Positions 41,459-49,216 of a DNA stretch of 49,216 nt are shown piece after piece. Below the pieces are notes generated by a model, which was given only the letters and a program-made list of their open reading frames with translations, had not been told where the DNA came from and ran no database searches. Location: contig NZ_LZDE01000331.1 in NCBI RefSeq assembly GCF_002009015.1, positions 1 through 49,216 on the forward strand. The letters run 5' to 3'. Each line of letters begins with the position of its first letter. Position 1 is the first letter of the stretch. The translations under genes were made by a program, and so were the position numbers. Origin of the DNA: Microbulbifer mangrovi (GTDB lineage Bacteria > Pseudomonadota > Gammaproteobacteria > Pseudomonadales > Cellvibrionaceae).

Positions 41459-43345
41459 ATGGCCCACGATAACCAGTTTCAGCTGCTCGGCAGCCGACGC
41501 TTCCTGCCCTTCTTCTGTACCCAGTTTCTCGGTGCCTTCAACGACAATGTGTTCAAGAATGCATTGATCGTCATGATCGCCTTCCGCCTCGCCGCCACTG
41601 AAGCGAACTTCCTGATCAACCTCGCCGCGGGTCTGTTTATCCTGCCGTTTTTCCTGTTCTCCGCCACTGCCGGCCAGGTGGCGGACAAGACCGATAAGAG
41701 CATTCTGATCCGGCGAATCAAGCTCGCGGAAATCGGTATCGGGGCTTTCGGGGTCGGGGCGCTGTTCAGTGGCAATAATTATCTGTGCCTGACAGTACTG
41801 TTTTTGCTCGGTGTGCAGTCGGCTTTTTTCGGCCCGGTGAAGTACGCCATCCTCCCCCAGCACCTGAGAAAGACCGAGTTGGTGAGCGGCAATGCACTGG
41901 TGGAAATGGGTACCTTTGTTTCCATTTTGCTCGGCACCATCGTCGGTGGCCTGCTGGCGGGTCGCACCGGGGAAGGAGAATCCGGGCTGTGGTGGATATC
42001 TGCCATCATCATGATCACCGCTTCCCTGGGCTATCTCGCCGCGCGCAATATCCCCCGCGCGGAGGCGCCTGCGCCGGATCTGAAAATCAATTACAACCCC
42101 GTCACCCAGACTCGCCGGATTCTGAAAGAGGCAGCGAAAACACCCTCGGTGTTTTACGCGATTATCGGCATTTCCTGGTTCTGGCTGCTGGGCGCGGCCT
42201 ACCTTACCCAGATCCCAAGTCTCACCCGCAATGTACTGGGCGGCAGTGAATCCCTGGTTACCCTGCTGTTGTGCTGCTTTACCATCGGCGTGGCGGTCGG
42301 CTCGCTGCTTTGCGGACGGCTTTCTGGCGGACGCGTGGAGCTCGGGCTGGTTCCCATCGGTGCGGCCGGACTTACCGTGGTGGGTATTCTCCTGGCGTCC
42401 ACCACCGGCAACTACCAACCACCGGTAGAGTCTACGGTTGCCGCCTTCTGGGCCAATGATGGTGCTCTGGGGATTCTGATCAACCTGACCCTGATCGGGA
42501 TCTTCGGTGGGTTCTTTATCGTGCCACTGTATTCCATGATGCAGGAACGCTCGGATCCGACCATTCGCGCACGGATTATTGCGGTAAACAATGTTCTGAA
42601 TGCGCTGTTTATGGTGGTGGCTGCGGTGCTCGGGATTGTGTTCCTGAATGTGCTCGATGCGACCATTCCGCAGTTTTTCCTGATCATTGCGCTGATGAAT
42701 GCCGCGGTGGCAATTTTCGTGTTCAACCGGGTACCGGAATTCGCCATGCGCCTGCTGATCTGGCTGCTGTCACACACCATGTACCGGGTAAAACACCAGG
42801 GGCTCGACAAGATCCCCGCGGAAGGTGCAGCAATTATTGCGTGCAATCATGTGAGCTACGTGGATGCACTACTGTTGGCGGGTGCGGTGCGCCGCCCTAT
42901 CCGCTTTATCATGTACAAGCCGATCTACGAAATCCCAGTGCTGCACTTTATTTTCAAAACCAGCCGCGCCATTCCCATCTGCTCCAAACAGCAGGATCCA
43001 GAAGGCTATGCACAGGCATTTGCGGAGATTGAACAAGGGCTGAAAGATGGGGATCTATTGTGTATTTTCCCGGAAGGCCAGCTGACCAAAGATGGCGAGT
43101 TGCAACCTTTCAAAGCAGGGATCGAGAAGATTCTGCAACGCACCCCGGTGCCGGTAATCCCTATGGCTTTGCGCGGCCTGTGGGGCAGTTTCTTCAGTCA
43201 CAAGGATGGCACAGCATTCAGCACCCTGCCTCGGCGCTTCTGGTCGCGTGTCTGCGTGGTGGCCGGAAATCCGCTGGCAGCGACGGAAGTCAAAGCGGAC
43301 GCGCTACAGGAAACCGTACTGGATTTGCGCGGACAGCACCGATAA
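41459..43345 (+). CDS. MFS transporter fused to a 1-acylglycerol-3-phosphate acyltransferase domain (LplT-Aas-like)
   Basis: A 628-residue protein: twelve-helix MFS half (about 10-425; FLGAFNDNVFKNALIVMIAF is the signature near the start, and YAILPQHLRKTELVSGNALV the loop typical of lysophospholipid transporter LplT), then a PlsC-like acyltransferase (about 430-628) with the catalytic N-H464-xxxx-D469 motif (NHVSYVD) and FPEG at 537-540. The pair would flip lysophospholipids inward and re-acylate them, in phospholipid repair. The AMP-binding acyl-ACP synthetase domain seen in many longer fusions is missing, so another source of acyl donor is implied. GGGGAG precedes the ATG. Confidence 0.9.
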   Translation: MAHDNQFQLLGSRRFLPFFCTQFLGAFNDNVFKNALIVMIAFRLAATEANFLINLAAGLFILPFFLFSATAGQVADKTDKSILIRRIKLAEIGIGAFGVGALFSGNNYLCLTVLFLLGVQSAFFGPVKYAILPQHLRKTELVSGNALVEMGTFVSILLGTIVGGLLAGRTGEGESGLWWISAIIMITASLGYLAARNIPRAEAPAPDLKINYNPVTQTRRILKEAAKTPSVFYAIIGISWFWLLGAAYLTQIPSLTRNVLGGSESLVTLLLCCFTIGVAVGSLLCGRLSGGRVELGLVPIGAAGLTVVGILLASTTGNYQPPVESTVAAFWANDGALGILINLTLIGIFGGFFIVPLYSMMQERSDPTIRARIIAVNNVLNALFMVVAAVLGIVFLNVLDATIPQFFLIIALMNAAVAIFVFNRVPEFAMRLLIWLLSHTMYRVKHQGLDKIPAEGAAIIACNHVSYVDALLLAGAVRRPIRFIMYKPIYEIPVLHFIFKTSRAIPICSKQQDPEGYAQAFAEIEQGLKDGDLLCIFPEGQLTKDGELQPFKAGIEKILQRTPVPVIPMALRGLWGSFFSHKDGTAFSTLPRRFWSRVCVVAGNPLAATEVKADALQETVLDLRGQHR

Positions 43346-43375
43346 AGGAACAGGATATCGCTTGTAATCCCACTA

Positions 43376-43408
43376 AAAAAACGCCGCGACAACTGTCGCG
43401 GCGTTTTT
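43376..43408. terminator. Bidirectional intrinsic terminator
   Basis: ACGCCGCGAC (43381-43390), a 4-base loop, GTCGCGGCGT (43395-43404), with A-run and T-run. It separates the MFS-acyltransferase gene and tpx, which converge. Confidence 0.9.
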
Positions 43409-43438
43409 GTTTACCAGCATATATCTGTCAGTCGGCGA

Positions 43439-43933
43439 TCAAAGCGCACTGATCGCCCCTTCATAGCTCGGCTCATCCGCAGTTTCTGCCACCTGTTCGG
43501 TGTAAACCACCTTGCCGTTTTCATCAATCACAACCACCGAGCGGGACAATAACCCCTTCAACGGACCGGTCTCGAACGCTACGCCGTAATCGTCACCAAA
43601 GCTCGCGCGAAACGCGGAACCCAGCTTCACATTCTCAATGCCCTCGGCGCCGCAGAAGCGGGTCATGGCAAACGGCAAATCCGCGGACACACACAGCACG
43701 ACAGTGTTATCCAGGGAGGATACTTTTTCATTGAAAGTGCGTACCGAAGTGGCACAGGTCGGGGTATCCACGGACGGGAAAATATTCAGTACCACACGCT
43801 TGCCCGCGAGGTCCTGCAGGGTGATCTCGGACAGGTCCCCCTGCACCAGGGTAAACGCCGGCGCCTGGCTGCCTACGGCAGGCAGCTCACCAACGGTAGT
43901 AATCGGGTTTCCTTTCAGGGTGATATTGGCCAT
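43439..43933 (-). CDS. tpx: Thiol peroxidase (Tpx)
   Basis: A 164-residue peroxiredoxin of the periplasm/cytosol-type Tpx family that reduces alkyl and hydrogen peroxides with thioredoxin. The sequence from [20 protein letters not shown] matches the family, with peroxidatic Cys60 in [13 protein letters not shown] and resolving Cys94 in RFCGAEG (E. coli Cys61 and Cys95). The ATG at 43933 has AAGGA seven bases upstream; an in-frame extension to 44050 has no support. It ends at the bidirectional terminator. Confidence 0.95.
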   Translation of the reverse strand: MANITLKGNPITTVGELPAVGSQAPAFTLVQGDLSEITLQDLAGKRVVLNIFPSVDTPTCATSVRTFNEKVSSLDNTVVLCVSADLPFAMTRFCGAEGIENVKLGSAFRASFGDDYGVAFETGPLKGLLSRSVVVIDENGKVVYTEQVAETADEPSYEGAISAL

Positions 43934-44036
43934 TGCGTATTCCTTGACTTGCCTGATGAAAGTGAAGGCAGCATGACGATGGGGTATGGCATTGTCAATC
44001 AAGTGGCGGGTAAAACGCAGACAATTTCGGAACACA

Positions 44037-44064
44037 AAAAAGCCCCACAATCTGCGGGGCTTTT
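44037..44064 (-). terminator. Intrinsic terminator of the M28 peptidase gene
   Basis: On the minus strand GCCCC pairs with GGGGC over a 9-base loop and runs into six T (44037-44042 as A on the plus strand). It lies 23 bases past the M28 stop codon. Confidence 0.75.
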
Positions 44065-44086
44065 CGTGTGCGAAGAAGCGACTTGC

Positions 44087-45493
44087 TTAGTGCTCGGTCG
44101 GCACCCGACCAAAGTCACCTTCCATTTCGGTCGCCAGGAACGACATCACTACCCACGCAGCAACGTTCTGCTTGAGATTGTCCGGATCCACTTTATCCAG
44201 CGTGTCATTGGGCGTGTGGTGGTAATCGAAGTAGTCGGTACCGTCCTGGTAAAGACCCATGGCCGGTACGCCCTGCGCGACAAATACACTGCTGTCCGGG
44301 CCACCGTATGACTTGTTATTACCGCGTTCAATACCCAGCGGTGCCAGCAGCTGCATCATCTGGTCGGCGATGGCGAACTTGCTCTCCGGGATACGGGTGT
44401 CAAAGCGCCAGATCTTGCCGGCACCGAAGTCGGACTCGGATACCATGATGATTTTTTCCAGGTCATTCTGATGGGCTTCCACATACTGCTTGGCACCGAC
44501 AAGGCCAATTTCCTCAGCGCCAAACAGCACTACGCGCAGGGTGCGACGGGGGCGCTGCGGTAACTCAGAGATCAGACGTGCAGTTTCCATCACCACGGCA
44601 ACGCCGGCACCATCATCCAGTGCGCCCGTGCCTTCGTCCCAGCTATCCAGGTGTGCACCAATCAGAACCACTTCTTCCGGCTTCTCGCGACCAACCACTT
44701 CGCCAATTACATTGAAAGAAGGGCCGTCCGCCAGTGCTTCATTATGCACGTTCAGCTTCACCTCCACTGGCTTGCCGCGCTCCAGCATGGCCTCCAGCAG
44801 GTTGGCATCCGGCGCGGACAGGGCCAACGCGGGCACCGGGTTCTCAACGCCATCGATAGACATCATGCCGGTGTGCGGGAAACGATCGGAGTCGGTACCA
44901 ACGGAGCGCAGCAGCATGGCAGCAGCGCCTTTTTCTGCAGCGGCGCGCATCCCCTTGCTGCGTCCCTGAACGGCGGGACCATAGCCCTCGCCGGTGCGGG
45001 CGCGCTCCATACGCTTGTTGATAAAGGCGATCTTGCCTTTTACCTTGCGTGCCGGTGCTTTGATCAACGCTTCCACATCGGCAAATTCCACGATTTCAGC
45101 GGTAAGCCCCCTTTCCGGAGTGGAAGCGCCGTAGCCCAGGGAGGTGACCACCAGCGGCTGGGGGAAAGGTGCGGTCACTTCCGCGTGCGCATGGCCACGG
45201 GCCCAGCGCTTCACATCGATCTGTTCGGTGTAGACCCGGTCAAAACCCAGTGCTTTCATCTTTTCCTGCGCCCAGGCCACGGCGCGCTCATCCCCCTTGG
45301 TACCGGCACGACGCGGTCCCACTTCCACGGTCAGGGACTCGACGAGACTGTAGGCATCGGAGGACTCCAGCGCGCGATCGCGCAACACTTCCGCTACAGA
45401 CAGATCTTCCTGCTTCAGGGGAGTCGCCTGGGCAACGACCGCCACCAGCGCGGCGGCCAGCCCGCCGGCAACACTCTTCAGGGGTTTCAACAT
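44087..45493 (-). CDS. M28-family aminopeptidase, secreted
   Basis: A 468-residue peptidase with a signal peptide (GLAAALVAVVAQA, about residue 23). A PA-type insert (about 140-255; KVKGKIAFINKRM) precedes the di-zinc catalytic core: H281-L-D283 in GAHLDSWDEGTGALDDGAG (D293), E327-E328 in FGAEEIGLVGAKQYVEAHQ, D355 in SESDFGAGK, and the final His in YHHTPNDTLDKV. The order and spacing fit M28 carboxy/aminopeptidases of the PSMA-like group, releasing N-terminal amino acids from peptides in the periplasm. It ends at its own terminator. Confidence 0.93.
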   Translation of the reverse strand: MLKPLKSVAGGLAAALVAVVAQATPLKQEDLSVAEVLRDRALESSDAYSLVESLTVEVGPRRAGTKGDERAVAWAQEKMKALGFDRVYTEQIDVKRWARGHAHAEVTAPFPQPLVVTSLGYGASTPERGLTAEIVEFADVEALIKAPARKVKGKIAFINKRMERARTGEGYGPAVQGRSKGMRAAAEKGAAAMLLRSVGTDSDRFPHTGMMSIDGVENPVPALALSAPDANLLEAMLERGKPVEVKLNVHNEALADGPSFNVIGEVVGREKPEEVVLIGAHLDSWDEGTGALDDGAGVAVVMETARLISELPQRPRRTLRVVLFGAEEIGLVGAKQYVEAHQNDLEKIIMVSESDFGAGKIWRFDTRIPESKFAIADQMMQLLAPLGIERGNNKSYGGPDSSVFVAQGVPAMGLYQDGTDYFDYHHTPNDTLDKVDPDNLKQNVAAWVVMSFLATEMEGDFGRVPTEH

Positions 45494-45560
45494 GATTTCT
45501 CCAGTTACAGCATTGGGGTTGTTATAAAGGTTGGCTATCGGGATTTATTCGAATTCAAAG

Positions 45561-45908
45561 TTATTCGGATTCTTCCTGCAATGGCAGTGCCAGCAAGCGC
45601 TCCCGCAGGTCACGCAGCATGTGCAGGCCCACTTCGGTAAACAGATACGGCAGTTTACCGGTGTATTCGTCTTCTTCAATTTGCAGGCACTCGAGCCGCA
45701 GCTTTTCCAGAGGCGGGTCATGACGCATCGGGTAACCCGTCAGGATCCGCCATTCGTTTTCATCCGCCTGTCCGGCAATCACATCTTCCAGTCCACGCTG
45801 AAAGTCTGCCCTCTCCATCCGGAAACGCGGCGTCCGCATATGCATCAGCCCCCAGATAATCAGGGCAAAGATTGCAAAGGAGAGGAACAGGGTTATGACG
45901 AGTGTCAC
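45561..45908 (-). CDS. Small single-helix membrane protein coupled to the TSUP gene
   Basis: A 115-residue protein: one N-terminal transmembrane helix (LVITLFLSFAIFALIIWGLM), then a cytoplasmic-looking charged part (MERADFQRGLEDVIAGQADE, YLFTEVGLHMLRDLRERLLA). The GTG start at 45908 is only three bases after the TSUP stop, and GGAGG inside the end of that gene is spaced eight bases before it, so translation is probably coupled. No family is recognised. A role linked to the transporter is inferred from position only. Confidence 0.72.
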   Translation of the reverse strand: MTLVITLFLSFAIFALIIWGLMHMRTPRFRMERADFQRGLEDVIAGQADENEWRILTGYPMRHDPPLEKLRLECLQIEEDEYTGKLPYLFTEVGLHMLRDLRERLLALPLQEESE

Positions 45909-45911
45909 TGC

Positions 45912-46679
45912 TCATGCCTCCAGTAAAAGTTTGACTGCCAATACCAGCGTGGCCACGATGATCACGGGTTTCACTAGTGCCGCCCCGCGCGCGATGACCA
46001 GGTTCGAGCCCAATCTGGCCCCGACAAACTGGGCCGCGGACATGCACAGAGCCAGTGTCCACAGCAGGTGCCCGGCGGCGATGAATATACACATGGATGT
46101 GGCATTGGTGGCCAGCACCAGCGGTTTGGTGTGCGCCGTGGCCTTGCGCATGTTGTAACCCAGTAGCGCAGCGAATGCGAGCGCGTAAAAGGAGCCCATC
46201 CCCGGCCCGAAGAATCCACCGTAGAAGCCGATACCCCCACCAATCAACAGGTTGAACCAGCCATGAGTCAGTCGCGGCTTTGCATCGATATCGGCAATAC
46301 GCGGCGAGAACGCAAAGTACAGCGAGATTGCGATGAGCAGTACCGGCAGCAGCGCCTGCAGCTGCGCTCCCCCAAGCCGGGTTACCGACCAGGTGCCCAG
46401 ACAGGACCCGACCGTAGCCGCCAGCAAACCCGGCCACAGGGGGCGAAAATCCAGGTGCCCCTTGCGGAAGAAATTCAGGGTCGAAGACAGGGTGCCGAAT
46501 ACGCTCTGGAATTTGTTGGTACCCAGCGCATCCAGTGGTGGCATGCCGGCCCACAGCAGTGCCGGCAGGGTGATCATGCCACCAGCGCCGGCTATAGAGC
46601 TGATAAAGCCGGCGGCAAAGGCGACGATGGTAAGAATCAGATAAACAGCTGGTGTCAGATCACCGGCAAGTTGAATCAC
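45912..46679 (-). CDS. TSUP-family (TauE/SafE) anion exporter
   Basis: A 255-residue integral membrane protein with eight helices in two repeats. Diagnostic segments are SSIAGAGGMITLPALLWAGM in the first half and FYGGFFGPGMGSFYALAFAA in the second. The family exports sulfite, sulfoacetate or related sulfur or organic anions; the substrate here is not known. The GTG start at 46679 has GGAG five bases upstream. It is followed at once by the small membrane protein, forming a two-gene unit that ends with the M28 gene further downstream. Confidence 0.88.
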   Translation of the reverse strand: MIQLAGDLTPAVYLILTIVAFAAGFISSIAGAGGMITLPALLWAGMPPLDALGTNKFQSVFGTLSSTLNFFRKGHLDFRPLWPGLLAATVGSCLGTWSVTRLGGAQLQALLPVLLIAISLYFAFSPRIADIDAKPRLTHGWFNLLIGGGIGFYGGFFGPGMGSFYALAFAALLGYNMRKATAHTKPLVLATNATSMCIFIAAGHLLWTLALCMSAAQFVGARLGSNLVIARGAALVKPVIIVATLVLAVKLLLEA

Positions 46680-46696
46680 GTATTCTCCGGTCTGGT

Positions 46697-47329
46697 TCAG
46701 GCCGCTTCGTCAAAATCCGTCTGGTATTGCGGGTTGCGACCTTTGTATTTATGGAAACGTCTCTGGATTTCACGCATGTCGGTTTCCAGTTCACCGGTGG
46801 GTCGGTAAACGGAGTCCACGCAGATTTGCTTGCTGGGGAAGTCCCACGCAATCAGAACCACCGGTACATTGGCCGCATAGGCTATACGCAGAAAACCGTT
46901 TTTCCATTTTGCGGTCTTCTTGCGGGTTCCCTCCGGGGTGATGGCAACCCACATTTTCTCATTTTGTCGAAACTGACTCGCCACCTGCTTGGCCATACCA
47001 CCAGCGGCAGAACGATCGGTGGGAATACCTCCAAGCCATTTGAACAGGTTTTTAAACGGGAAGAAAAACGCTTCCTTCTTCATCAACCAGGACGCCTTGA
47101 GACCCAGCGCCATAATAAACGGCATTGCCACCACAAAGTCCCAGTTGGACGTGTGCGGCGCGAGTGCCACCATCACCTTCTTTTCTTTCGGGAACTCACC
47201 ATGGATACGCCAGCCCAGTGCTTTCACGATCAGCAGGCCAGTGCCACGGGTAAACCAGTTGCCGTTACGTGGCATTTCTTCTGGCAATTGCGTGGGAATG
47301 GTCGTTTTCTTGGCAACAGTCACGGTCAT
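46697..47329 (-). CDS. 1-acylglycerol-3-phosphate O-acyltransferase family protein
   Basis: A 210-residue PlsC-like enzyme: catalytic H59-T-S-N-W-D64 (HxxxxD), and PEGTR (132-136), the acyl-acceptor phosphate-binding motif. Also GWRIHGEFPKEKKVMVALAP, GIPTDRS and FRLRI-like GFLRIAYAANVPVVLIAWD. The short length and position of motifs resemble the lysophospholipid/ornithine-lipid acyltransferases of proteobacteria. It would transfer acyl chains to lysophosphatidate or a related lipid at the inner membrane. GAAGAG precedes the ATG. It is upstream of the TSUP gene with a 17-base gap, so may share its transcript. Confidence 0.86.
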   Translation of the reverse strand: MTVTVAKKTTIPTQLPEEMPRNGNWFTRGTGLLIVKALGWRIHGEFPKEKKVMVALAPHTSNWDFVVAMPFIMALGLKASWLMKKEAFFFPFKNLFKWLGGIPTDRSAAGGMAKQVASQFRQNEKMWVAITPEGTRKKTAKWKNGFLRIAYAANVPVVLIAWDFPSKQICVDSVYRPTGELETDMREIQRRFHKYKGRNPQYQTDFDEAA

Positions 47330-47417
47330 CGTCTCTTCTCAATGGTTACAGCGTAAGTACTGCTAAAGACACACAATCATGCCGAGGAATCAAAACTCCA
47401 GGGAATAATACCGGGAA

Positions 47418-49001
47418 TCAGTGTTCCCGCGTCGCGTAGAAGCGCACATCCGGGTAACGCTCTTCCGCCAGGTGCAGGTTCACCCGCGTCGGCGCCAGAT
47501 AGGTCAGATGACCAGATCCATCCAGAGCCAGGTTGATGCTGGCCTTGCGCTTGAAGTTCTCCAGCTCCTTGGCACTTTCACTATCGACCCAGCGCGCGGT
47601 GTTTACATTTACATTTTCGTAAATGGCTTCCACCTTGTACTCGTCTTTCAGGCGATACGCGACCACCTCAAACTGCAGCACCCCCACCGCGCCGACAATA
47701 ATGTCGTTGTTGTCGAGCGGGAAGAAAACCTGGGTAGAGCCCTCTTCGGACAACTGCTGCAGACCTTTCTGCAGCTGTTTCAGCTTAAGCGGGTCTTTCA
47801 GGCGAATTCGACGGAATAGCTCCGGCGCAAAGTTGGGGATACCGGTAAATTTCAGGCTCTCGCCCTCGGTAAAGGTATCGCCGATCTGGATGGTGCCGTG
47901 GTTGTGCAGGCCGATAATATCGCCCGCAATCGCCTCTTCCACGTGGGTGCGGTCACCGGCCATAAAGGTTACCGCATCGGCGATTTTTACATCCTTACCA
48001 AGACGCACATGCTTCATTTTCATACCACGGCTATAGGTGCCGGAGCACACACGCATGAACGCAATCCGGTCGCGGTGTTTGGGATCCATATTTGCCTGGA
48101 TTTTGAAAACAAAGCCGGAAAACTTGTCCTCATTGGGCTGCACTTCGCGGTCGTTAGTGGCGCGCGACTGCGGACCCGGCGCCCACTCCACAAAACCGTC
48201 GAGCATCTCGCGCACGCCAAAGTTACCCAGCGCCGTACCAAAGAACACCGGTGTCAGCTCGCCCGCGCGGTAAGCTTCCAGGTCGAACTCGTGGGTCGCG
48301 CCGCGCACCAGATCGATTTCCTCGCGAATCTCGTCCGCGTCCTCACCCAGAAGTGCCGTCGCTTCGTCAGAATCCAGCCCTTTGATCTGGATGTCTTCCG
48401 GAATGGTGTGGCCCTGCCCCTGCTTGAACACGTGAATGGTGTCGGTATAGAGGTTGTACACACCCTTGAACTGCTTACCGGAGCCCAGCGGCCAGTTGAT
48501 CGGCGCCGCCTGGATATTCAGGACTTCCTCGATCTCGTCCATCACCTCAATGGGATCCCGGATATCCCGGTCCAGCTTGTTGATAAACGACAGGATCGGC
48601 GTGGTGCGCAGACGGCACACGTTCATCAGCTTGATGGTGCGATCCTCGACACCCTTGGCGCCATCGATCACCATCAATGCGGAGTCCACCGCGGTCAGTA
48701 CCCGGTAGGTATCCTCGGAGAAGTCCTCGTGCCCCGGGGTGTCCAGCAGGTTCACCACCCGCTCCTTGTAGGGGAACTGCATCACGGAGGAGGTCACGGA
48801 AATACCCCGCTCCTGCTCCATGGTCATCCAGTCAGAGCGCGCGTGGGGGCCCTTCTTGCCCTTGACCGACCCCGCCAGCTGGATCGCATTTCCGAACAAC
48901 AGCAGCTTCTCGGTCACCGTGGTTTTACCGGCGTCCGGGTGGGAGATGATGGCAAAGGTACGGCGGCCATTGATGCCCGCCAAGTTTGAAGACTGACCCA
49001 T
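47418..49001 (-). CDS. prfC: Peptide chain release factor 3 (GTPase)
   Basis: A 527-residue translational GTPase, the usual length, which removes class I release factors from the ribosome after termination. The GTPase motifs are intact: H21-PDAGKTT28 (G1), the [15 protein letters not shown] switch, D87-TPGHEDF (G3), N141-KLD144 (G4). The C-terminal part carries the family's domain 3 (YATREH end). Its start lacks a good ribosome site. It is the first gene after a promoter-like -10 box at 49037-49042. Confidence 0.97.
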   Translation of the reverse strand: MGQSSNLAGINGRRTFAIISHPDAGKTTVTEKLLLFGNAIQLAGSVKGKKGPHARSDWMTMEQERGISVTSSVMQFPYKERVVNLLDTPGHEDFSEDTYRVLTAVDSALMVIDGAKGVEDRTIKLMNVCRLRTTPILSFINKLDRDIRDPIEVMDEIEEVLNIQAAPINWPLGSGKQFKGVYNLYTDTIHVFKQGQGHTIPEDIQIKGLDSDEATALLGEDADEIREEIDLVRGATHEFDLEAYRAGELTPVFFGTALGNFGVREMLDGFVEWAPGPQSRATNDREVQPNEDKFSGFVFKIQANMDPKHRDRIAFMRVCSGTYSRGMKMKHVRLGKDVKIADAVTFMAGDRTHVEEAIAGDIIGLHNHGTIQIGDTFTEGESLKFTGIPNFAPELFRRIRLKDPLKLKQLQKGLQQLSEEGSTQVFFPLDNNDIIVGAVGVLQFEVVAYRLKDEYKVEAIYENVNVNTARWVDSESAKELENFKRKASINLALDGSGHLTYLAPTRVNLHLAEERYPDVRFYATREH

Positions 49002-49036
49002 AATGCAACTTGAGACTGGATAAAAAACAGGCGCGC

Positions 49037-49042
49037 ATTATA
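49037..49042 (-). promoter_or_regulatory. -10 box of the prfC promoter
   Basis: TATAAT on the minus strand, 36 bases before the prfC start. No good -35 was found at the expected spacing, so the assignment rests on the perfect -10. Confidence 0.45.
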
Positions 49043-49216
49043 CACGTCTGGCGCACCGGAATCGCTGGAAATGGCGAATTGGGGGACCTAGACTGCGGCT
49101 AAATTTGGCTGGCTCTCCTTCCAGTGACAACAATATGCGATATGAAGGATCCAATGACCGGGGACAACTTGCGGGACCGTCTGCGGCCTGCATGGCCGCA
49201 GCCGAGCCCCCAGGGA

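Noticed and set aside
41423..42418. 331-codon open frame on the minus strand
   Set aside because: It is antisense to the MFS-acyltransferase gene; composition (many Gln, His, Arg) is typical of a reverse-frame shadow.
47898..48989. 363-codon open frame opposite prfC
   Set aside because: prfC has intact GTPase motifs in the other strand, and this frame has no recognisable protein pattern.

Overview
The window looks like a chromosomal segment of a marine gammaproteobacterium, most likely from the Cellvibrionales/Microbulbiferaceae (for example Microbulbifer). This is an inference from gene content: envelope-heavy Gram-negative genes, an SO2929/SO2930-type pair, an AlgP-like histone H1-like protein, and Gram-negative prfC, mltF and mgsA. 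No rRNA, tRNA, CRISPR array, insertion sequence, prophage or attachment site was found. About forty protein genes are supported, and several start codons were moved inward where a Shine-Dalgarno sequence or family alignment decides.

Layout. 1-348: the 3' end of a lytic transglycosylase gene (mltF-like). 414-2859 (minus): a di-heme c-type cytochrome lipoprotein and a beta-helix lipoprotein, a known gene pair of unknown function. 3402-5551 (minus): a Yip1-family membrane protein and a type II branched-chain aminotransferase. 6378-22333 (plus): thirteen co-oriented genes that are almost all secreted, lipoprotein or membrane-anchored. 22507-25645: a GDPD phosphodiesterase facing a 7TM diguanylate cyclase. 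26076-29807: a crotonase, tryptophan 2,3-dioxygenase, a lone ExbD, methylglyoxal synthase and a small hypothetical. 29991-37292: a membrane thioredoxin-fold protein, the histone-like protein, an RND pump with its adaptor, and a cyclic-nucleotide-binding protein. 37758-41223: a Chalcone_3-TonB fusion and an M13 peptidase. 41459-49001: an MFS-acyltransferase fusion, thiol peroxidase, an M28 peptidase, a TSUP transporter with a small partner, an acyltransferase and peptide-chain release factor 3.

The most interesting part is the 16-kb cluster at 6378-22333. Its core (15103-19354) encodes a MotA/TolQ/ExbB-type proton channel, an Hsp70/actin-like ATPase and two paralogous von Willebrand factor A (VWA) proteins, the last three with overlapping reading frames. 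Each VWA protein starts with a single membrane helix carrying an Asp at its cytoplasmic edge, then a coiled coil, then a VWA domain with a MIDAS motif. That is the layout expected of a TolR/ExbD/MotB-like stator partner in which the usual periplasmic domain is replaced by VWA. Around the core lie a PEGA-repeat/SUMF1 membrane protein, a TPR membrane protein, four lipoproteins, a small acidic secreted protein, a secreted TPR/TonB_C protein and an M48 lipoprotein protease. I infer a proton-motive-force-coupled envelope machine; I do not know a named system with this composition.

Convergent gene pairs are mostly separated by good bidirectional intrinsic terminators (27988-28015, 29893-29928, 31897-31924, 43376-43408). 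Remaining gaps over 300 bases are listed individually.
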